Position numbers and translations under genes: made by a program. Positions 60,301-64,000 of a stretch of 64,000 nt of DNA are shown here, piece after piece. The notes beneath the pieces were generated by a model. That model was not told the origin of the DNA. It did not search any database and was given only the letters and a program-made list of their open reading frames with translations. The stretch comes from Bactericera cockerelli. Taxonomy: Eukaryota > Arthropoda > Insecta > Hemiptera > Triozidae. Every line of letters begins with the position of its first letter. Positions within the stretch are counted from its first letter, which is position 1. The stretch covers positions 7,095,202-7,159,201 of the forward strand of contig CM044967.1 in the NCBI GenBank assembly GCA_024516035.1. The letters run 5' to 3'.

Positions 60301-61824
60301 GTGCCCCGGAACCGCTTTCGCATTAATTCAGGGCACTTTACCTATACATCCATGCCATTCCGGAAACGGAAAAACTCGGTTAGAATTTTCCGTTCCGGCC
60401 GGGATTCGAACGCGCAACCTCCGGGTCAGCAACCAATGCTCTTAACCACTGTGCCACGAAGGTCGGCCACTGTATTATAAATAACTAAAACGTGTCTTCT
60501 TTCAGGCCAAGGCTCCATGGCGCTGAGCAACTCGTGGGGCTCCAGCACATTCGACATTCTCCTCTGCCTCGGCATCCCCTGGCTGGTCAAGTCCACTTAC
60601 TTCCCCAACCAGCCAGGCCCCGACGGTCACTTCGTTCAGATCAGCTCGCACGGACTCGAGTACAGCTCCTTCGCCCTGCTGGTCATCCTCTTTCTCGTCT
60701 ACTCGATCCTCTACTTCAACAAGTTCAAACTCGACAAGAAGGTAAAGCTGTCGAAAAAGAAAGTCAATAATAATAATATCGCCTTATTTATACTCCCGAT
60801 TAAGACTGTTAAAGTCCCATTATTCCAGCAGTAAGCCCAAGACATATTATTAAGTGGTAAAAATCCCAAATGGGAGGATAACTTGTCATGTCCCGGATGG
60901 GTTTCGAACCCACGACCTCTGGAATCTCTGAATTCACAGAGTGCCACCTTTACCACTGAGCTACCGGGACAGACAATTTAAATTTTTTACAGATACCAAC
61001 AATTTGTATATTACTTCCAAGAAATTTCTAATGTTAGAAATCGGAAGTAGGTATTGTGTTGGTTTTTTTTTCATTGGTAGGGAAGGCCATTCCATGCAGC
61101 TATGGAATTTGTATGCAGACTAGGTAAGGCTAATGTGGTCTGATCCCATCAGTTGGGAGCTTAATATCCCCGTCCTGAATATCTCTTATCAGGACGTTAA
61201 AACCAAAAAAGAATCATTTGAATTGCAGGAGCCTATGTATTGGTTCTGTTCGTCCATATAATCCTTCCACCAGCCTATTTTATGCTTTTTAGGATCACGG
61301 TTGTGACTATTGTCCTTAGTCCAGAGATCCTGAGTTCGATCCCCGGTCGGAGCAGATTTTTCACACAGAACATTCTGTTCCCTCCGTACATGTGAGGCTG
61401 GTACTTCCGACCCTACTAAGGCTGGGTGGGGTTAATGTGAGTAGCTGGTACGATTCCCAGCGAATGGAGGGTAAAACCCCCGCACTTACCCGGAACGTTA
61501 AGTCAAATAGAATCGTTGGCGTAAGGAAGGTCATCCAGCCGTAAAAATGTGCCAAAAGCAACCAACCTCAACAATGAGGTTGAACAACGTCGACCCTGCT
61601 TAAGCGGGATAAGACAGAGTAAAAGAAGAAGGAGTAGCACATAGGAGTTTCTGAAAATACGTTTAAAAAATAATGTAATGTAACTTTGGATTAGAATAAT
61701 TGTTGTGACTGTGTTGTACTTTGTGTTTCAGATTGGAGTGGTGTTCCTCATTATGTACTGGATATTCATCGGGTTGTTCGTTTTGAACGAACTCAATTTC
61801 TTCTTTGACTTCACCCAAACTTGA
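50227..61824 (+). CDS. SLC24-type sodium/(potassium)/calcium exchanger, 10 coding exons
   Basis: Exons: 50227-50371 (the exon itself begins at 50204), 53527-53739, 54353-54543, 55455-55602, 56788-56919, 57824-57895, 58713-58907, 59706-59807, 60506-60741, 61732-61824. Total 1527 nt, 508 residues. It is a plasma- or organelle-membrane antiporter that exports Ca2+ against Na+. An N-terminal membrane segment lies at about 17-40 ([18 protein letters not shown]). The alpha-1 repeat is at about 120-175 ([18 protein letters not shown] ... [10 protein letters not shown]). The short cytoplasmic loop spans about 235-320. The alpha-2 repeat is at about 367-425 ([17 protein letters not shown] ... [14 protein letters not shown]). 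C-terminal helices end in a stop at 61822. Compared with classical NCKX, alpha-2 has PE for PD and SSTFD for SNxFD, so it belongs to a divergent insect subgroup, possibly with altered K+ dependence. The frame is open to the acceptor at 50203, so an upstream coding exon cannot be excluded; otherwise ATG 50227 (context AAAATGC) starts it. Confidence 0.94.
50600..50800 (+). repeat. Family I interspersed repeat
   Basis: Shares TGGCTTGGTTCTGGGGGCCC and TGTCTGGCTACCATCGTTCA with copies at 19115-19325, 31235-31325 and 58065-58198 (opposite orientation). Type not identified. Confidence 0.65.
50926..51446. repeat. Interrupted (CA)n microsatellite, about 520 bp
   Basis: Almost pure CA with interspersed CCACAC units. 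Long open frames across it on the minus strand are low-complexity artefacts. In the intron between exchanger exons 1 and 2. Confidence 0.95.
51449..51900 (+). repeat. About 187-bp tandem repeat, roughly 2.3 copies
   Basis: ATGTCATTT recurs at about 51450, 51638 and 51824, with GGCGTAGCTCAAGAA and AAACTTTCTCGCT in each full unit. It continues to an ATACATACATACACACAC stretch near 52005. Probably the inside of one transposable element running from about 50884 to 52050. Confidence 0.8.
52072..52186 (-). mobile_element. SINE family C, deleted copy
   Basis: CCCCGGAACCGCTTTCGCAT to AAGCCGCGGAGGTCGG with an internal deletion; TGATGATGATGAT at its 3' side. Confidence 0.7.
53292..53468 (-). mobile_element. 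SINE family D, truncated
   Basis: CTCACGAGGTATGAGTGGAC and GCAATGCCTAGCGCGC. Just upstream of exchanger exon 2. Confidence 0.75.
53812..53955 (+). mobile_element. SINE family A, 3' truncated
   Basis: Head GTCTCGGTAGTTCAGTGGTC, B box GGGTTCGAAACTC. Begins about 70 nt after the donor of exchanger exon 2. Confidence 0.7.
54000..54310 (-). mobile_element. Two partial 5S-headed SINE copies
   Basis: The GGTCACCCATCCAA (minus: TTGGATGGGTGACC) block occurs twice, at about 54142-54155 and 54210-54224, with one GACGTTGCTTAACTTCAGTG. This is a partially duplicated element directly upstream of exchanger exon 3. Confidence 0.7.
54572..54740 (+). mobile_element. SINE family E
   Basis: CCTCAGTAGCTTGATCGATA, B box GGTTCAAGTCC and tail GTGATCAACACAAATATG. 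It starts about 30 nt after the donor of exchanger exon 3. Confidence 0.75.
54811..54926 (+). mobile_element. SINE family A, body only
   Basis: TTATCCTCCCATTTGG to ATAAGGCGATATTATAATTA; no head. Confidence 0.7.
54966..55295. mobile_element. Pogo-like MITE carrying an inserted PIF-like MITE
   Basis: CAGTCGATCCTGGATAT at the left and CCAAGTTTGACTG at the right are degenerate inverted ends. At about 55121 it is interrupted by a copy of the GGGCCGAATTATAAAACAGG family, whose right end is lost. In the intron between exchanger exons 3 and 4. Confidence 0.5.
55638..55797 (-). mobile_element. SINE family C
   Basis: ATGCCCCGGAACCGCTTGCG to GAGCCACGGAGGTCGG; A-rich sequence on its left. About 36 nt after the donor of exchanger exon 4. 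Confidence 0.8.
55858..56310 (+). mobile_element. SINE family E, head-body-head dimer
   Basis: The tRNA-like head CCTCAGTAGCTAATTGATCG is followed by a body (ACATCGGTGCAACATCTATT), and a second head begins at about 56160 (TTAATCGATAAGGCGG, B box GGTTCAAGTCCC). The first head carries a small GTTAGGTTAG-type insertion. Confidence 0.75.
57038..57180. mobile_element. hAT-type MITE, 143 bp, 8-bp target duplication
   Basis: CAGTGGCGTAGC at the left and CTACGCCACTG at the right, with GCGCTTAC exactly duplicated at 57030-57037 and 57181-57188. Interior has G-runs. In the intron between exchanger exons 5 and 6. Confidence 0.92.
58065..58198 (-). repeat. Family I interspersed repeat
   Basis: ATGGTAGCCATGCAGTAGAG to GGGCCCCCAGAACCAA. 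Confidence 0.6.
58228..58350 (-). mobile_element. SINE family D, fragment
   Basis: CCTCACGAGGTATGAGTGGA and CAAGTACAGAGCAG-type sequence. Confidence 0.65.
58963..59205. mobile_element. Tc1/mariner-like MITE, 243 bp
   Basis: CAGAGTGGTCACTTTGAACT at the left pairs with the complement of the right end through about 35 bp (TAGGAAAAATACACGT shared). TA flanks both ends. In the intron between exchanger exons 7 and 8. Confidence 0.8.
59582..59663 (+). mobile_element. SINE family A, head only
   Basis: GTCTGTCCTGGTAGCTCAATGG to GGGATTTTGACC with an internal deletion of the anticodon region. About 40 nt upstream of exchanger exon 8. Confidence 0.6.
59835..59972. repeat. Interspersed repeat with GGACCAATGGCTGAAA
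   Basis: Second copy of the repeat at 31920-32110, 28 nt after the donor of exchanger exon 8. Confidence 0.6.
60017..60270. mobile_element. Pogo/Tigger-like MITE
   Basis: CAGTAGAACCTGCATATAAT at the left and TATCCAGGTTCCACTG at the right are inverted ends with TA on both sides. It lies in the intron between exchanger exons 8 and 9, and a SINE is inserted at its right edge. Confidence 0.7.
60275..60466 (-). mobile_element. tRNA-headed SINE family C with 10-bp target duplication
   Basis: CCACTGTATT flanks it exactly (60265-60274 and 60467-60476). On the minus strand the head carries the B box GGTTCGAATCCCGG-type sequence (here with GCGTTCGAATCCC), and the element ends in an A-rich tail (plus-strand T run). 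Inserted at the end of a pogo-like MITE. Confidence 0.9.
60767..60970 (-). mobile_element. SINE family A
   Basis: Near-complete minus copy beginning 25 nt after the donor of exchanger exon 9. Tail AATAATAATATCGCC, head ending TGAGCTACCGGGAC. Confidence 0.85.
61300..61515 (+). mobile_element. tRNA-headed SINE family G (shares body with 5S SINEs)
   Basis: Head with B-box-like GAGTTCGATCCCC near 61330, then body GGCTGGGTGGGGTTAATGTG, AGCTGGTACGATTCCCAGCG, AATGGAGGGTAAAACC. Other copies: 22190-22375, 42650-42850 and 14150-14385 (minus). Confidence 0.75.
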
Positions 61825-62249
61825 TCTACCAGCATCCAGTATCATTGATTAATTTATTATTTTATGATCTCAGCTACATAATTAATATGTTCCATGCGTT
61901 TGTGCTTAAAATATTGTTGATTGAAACATGTATCTCAATATTTTTCGTGATTTTCCTCTACCGTACCTACTCTTGAGCTGGTCTCAAATGTAAAATATTT
62001 CAAGAATTGAACCCTTATACTTACAAAGTTTCTTTTCTACTCTCTTTAATTATATAATCTATTACTTTGGACAGGAATAGTTCAAAACACGTTTATAGGA
62101 CATTTTAAAATGATAAATGAGATTTATTAAAATTTAATTTTTAAGGTTCAATATTATTTAATAATAATTACTTAGTGTTTCTTTTTCTAGTTAGATCCAT
62201 CCGATTTTTTTGTTTTATTTGTAAATTATTATTAATTAATTTTAGATTA

Positions 62250-62501
62250 CAGTAGAATCTTGGTATTTTTTCTGTCAAAGAAGCTTTTTTTAATACATCA
62301 GTTAACGGAAGCTTATGTTTAACTCTATATTCCTGAGTTTAGGTAAATGTATAATCCTTGCTGTACGTTAGGGTATTTATTTTGTGTATTTTTATAAAAA
62401 TTTAATGATCTGTACTAAGAGCTCTGAAATTGCTGAAAATAAAACTTGAAGACAGCAAAAGATCAACAGATAATGTCTCAAGTTAAACCCGGATTCTACT
62501 G
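62250..62501. mobile_element. Pogo-like MITE in the 3' region of the exchanger
   Basis: CAGTAGAATCTTGG at the left and CCCGGATTCTACTG at the right are inverted ends, flanked by TA. Length 252 bp. It contains a poly(A) hexamer. Confidence 0.7.
62438..62443 (+). terminator. Candidate exchanger poly(A) signal, inside a MITE
   Basis: AATAAA about 610 nt after the exchanger stop codon, lying within the pogo-like MITE at 62250-62501. Another AATAAA lies near 62903. Confidence 0.3.
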
Positions 62502-63831
62502 TACCATATTGTACAATACTATTTTTCACTTTTAGTAAGATAATTAATTGTAAATTGTTATAGTTGAGATATTTTGTAACTGACTGTCGAAAAAATTGAT
62601 TTTTAAAATCGATAGTCTTTTACTTTTAAGTCTACGAAACTTTAAGAGACACTGAACTTGCGACAAAAGTATGAAAATTTGTTTAGAAAACTTATGAAGT
62701 GTAAGGTATGATTCTAATGACAGTTTCTAAAGTTCTGTTTTACACAAAAAAAATGGAAAGTTTATTCAAGCCAACGTCAAGTTCTGGTTAAAAACATCAA
62801 TTGGTCATGTGTAGGTCAGAGGTGGAAGTACCTTTAATATGATGATTTTGTTTTAAAGGATCATTCGTTTGGTTGCATTCTTGCTAATATTTCTACTAGA
62901 GTAATAAAAGAAAAAAGAATGTTGTAAAGAATGATATATATTAATGATTGTCCTCGACTGTAAATACGTTTTTTTTATGTTTGTCTAAACCTACTTACCA
63001 GATTGTGCTGAGTACCTATTACCGGCACTGAAGTTGTGTAAATACATCGACAACTATACTAACCACACATCAAATTCATCTGATACAAGACTTTTTCTTT
63101 TCATAGTTTTGTGATATTTGGGACAGTATTGGCACCCAAAAATCAACTATAGTAAAATGATTTATTAAGTGTCCTCTCTCTGGGAAATATGTCCAATTTT
63201 AATTATCATATTTACTTTTAATGAGGCCATATTGATACGCCAATTTAATTACCTATTCATTTGATTACACTTTTCAATAATGTCATGTCAACCTCAAATT
63301 TTAGAGAATAAGGTAGTAAATTTCATTTTGACAAACTGTCTAATGTCTAAAATTTGTGGTTGGACGGAAACACGGTGTTGAATGAAAAGTAAATTGAATC
63401 ATCAAAGTCTCTATAAATAATTTCCTCTGAAATTAGCAAAAATTATCCAATCTTAATTTATGCTTTTAAGAATTTCTTGTTTATTTTTATCCTTTGTATT
63501 CATTTGACTTGCCTACCATAAGATATACGATTTGTAATTTTCTTGAAACAACGCGATTTGACTAAACTGTATTATAGTCTCTCTACATTAATGAACCTTA
63601 TTCAATGTAAAAATCGCCTTGAGAATGTTAATTTTTAAAATTAAAAATGAATGAGTTTAGAATTTTTAAGCGTTCTGATATTTCTTAGAAGGTTTTGTTC
63701 CTCAGATTGTCCATTTCTAAAAAGCCCACGGAGACATTTGGAGATTACCTACCAGAATAAAAATGTAGAAAATTTAATTTCTACATTTTCCTCGTGATTG
63801 TTACCAATGTCGAGACCAATTTCGCACGTCA

Positions 63832-64000
63832 GCCAGCGTCGATGGCACGTTGAATATGCCAGTTCTCGTTCTGTCACTTAAGATAAGCAACGTCCAGCGA
63901 GGCTAGCTAGTACTTGGATAGGTGACCATTTAAATTCGAACCCTCGTGATGCTGGCTTTTCCCAGCCCACTCAGGTTGGGTGAGGTTAATTTGAGTTGCT
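63832..64000 (+). mobile_element. 5S rRNA-headed SINE, truncated by window end
   Basis: 63832-63956 aligns along its length with 5S rRNA: closing stem GCCAGC/GCTGGC, TTGAATATGCCAGTTCTCG, AAGATAAGCAACGTC, and the C-box-like TACTTGGATAGGTGACC. The body that follows (GGTTGGGTGAGGTTAATTTG) is the one found behind tRNA heads in family G. It is a SINE, not a 5S gene, because of its substitutions and the attached body. Confidence 0.85.

Larger units (their letters stand above)
61825..63831. other. Exchanger 3' UTR and downstream DNA
   Basis: AT-rich, no coding sequence; contains the MITE at 62250-62501. Confidence 0.5.

Noticed and set aside
63832..63956. Functional 5S rRNA gene
   Set aside because: Too many changes from known 5S genes, attached SINE body, and several dispersed truncated copies.

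Overview
This is a eukaryotic nuclear window, almost certainly from an arthropod. It has AT-rich intergenic DNA, four multi-exon genes with GT-AG introns, and a very dense load of SINEs, MITEs and other transposons. The repeat style (many tRNA-headed SINEs, TTA-target MITEs, a repeat ending near 'AGGATAAGGAAAG') reminds me of hemipteran genomes such as planthoppers. That placement is an impression from memory, not a result.

Layout. 1-3.7 kb: AT-rich intergenic DNA with a decayed LINE reverse transcriptase and a PIF/Harbinger-type MITE. 3.75-13.78 kb (minus): complete RPA1, the large subunit of the single-strand DNA-binding replication protein A, in 12 exons. 14.95-24.66 kb (plus, divergent from RPA1): RAP1GDS1/SmgGDS (vimar in flies), an armadillo-repeat chaperone and exchange factor for small GTPases. 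Its long intron 4 holds a dead mariner, and two of its exons carry single frameshifts. 24.7-29.4 kb: mostly unassigned AT-rich DNA. 29.40-35.46 kb (minus): a BTB-zinc-finger transcription factor in five coding exons, with one GC-AG intron and a first intron built from an inverted-repeat element with a Penelope-like fragment. 35.5-50.2 kb: repeat-rich DNA that probably contains the upstream 5' exons of the BTB gene (minus) and of the next gene (plus). 50.2-61.8 kb (plus): an SLC24-family Na+/(K+)/Ca2+ exchanger in ten coding exons. 61.8-64 kb: its 3' region, ending in a 5S-rRNA-headed SINE cut by the window edge.

The four genes do not form a pathway. RPA1 and RAP1GDS1 are divergent and separated by about 1.17 kb. 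RAP1GDS1 and the BTB gene converge, and the BTB gene and the exchanger diverge.

The most noteworthy signals are in the accessory DNA. (1) The first BTB intron is bounded by a 12-bp direct repeat at its two splice sites and filled by a 126-bp inverted repeat around a GIY-YIG-like Penelope fragment, which looks like intron gain by insertion. (2) Several SINEs have an almost complete 5S rRNA as head and share a body with tRNA-headed SINEs. (3) A 957-bp element has perfect 46-bp terminal inverted repeats and a perfect 10-bp target duplication. (4) MITEs are nested inside one another with readable target duplications. (5) RAP1GDS1 has two homopolymer-associated frameshifts that are either assembly errors or real lesions.
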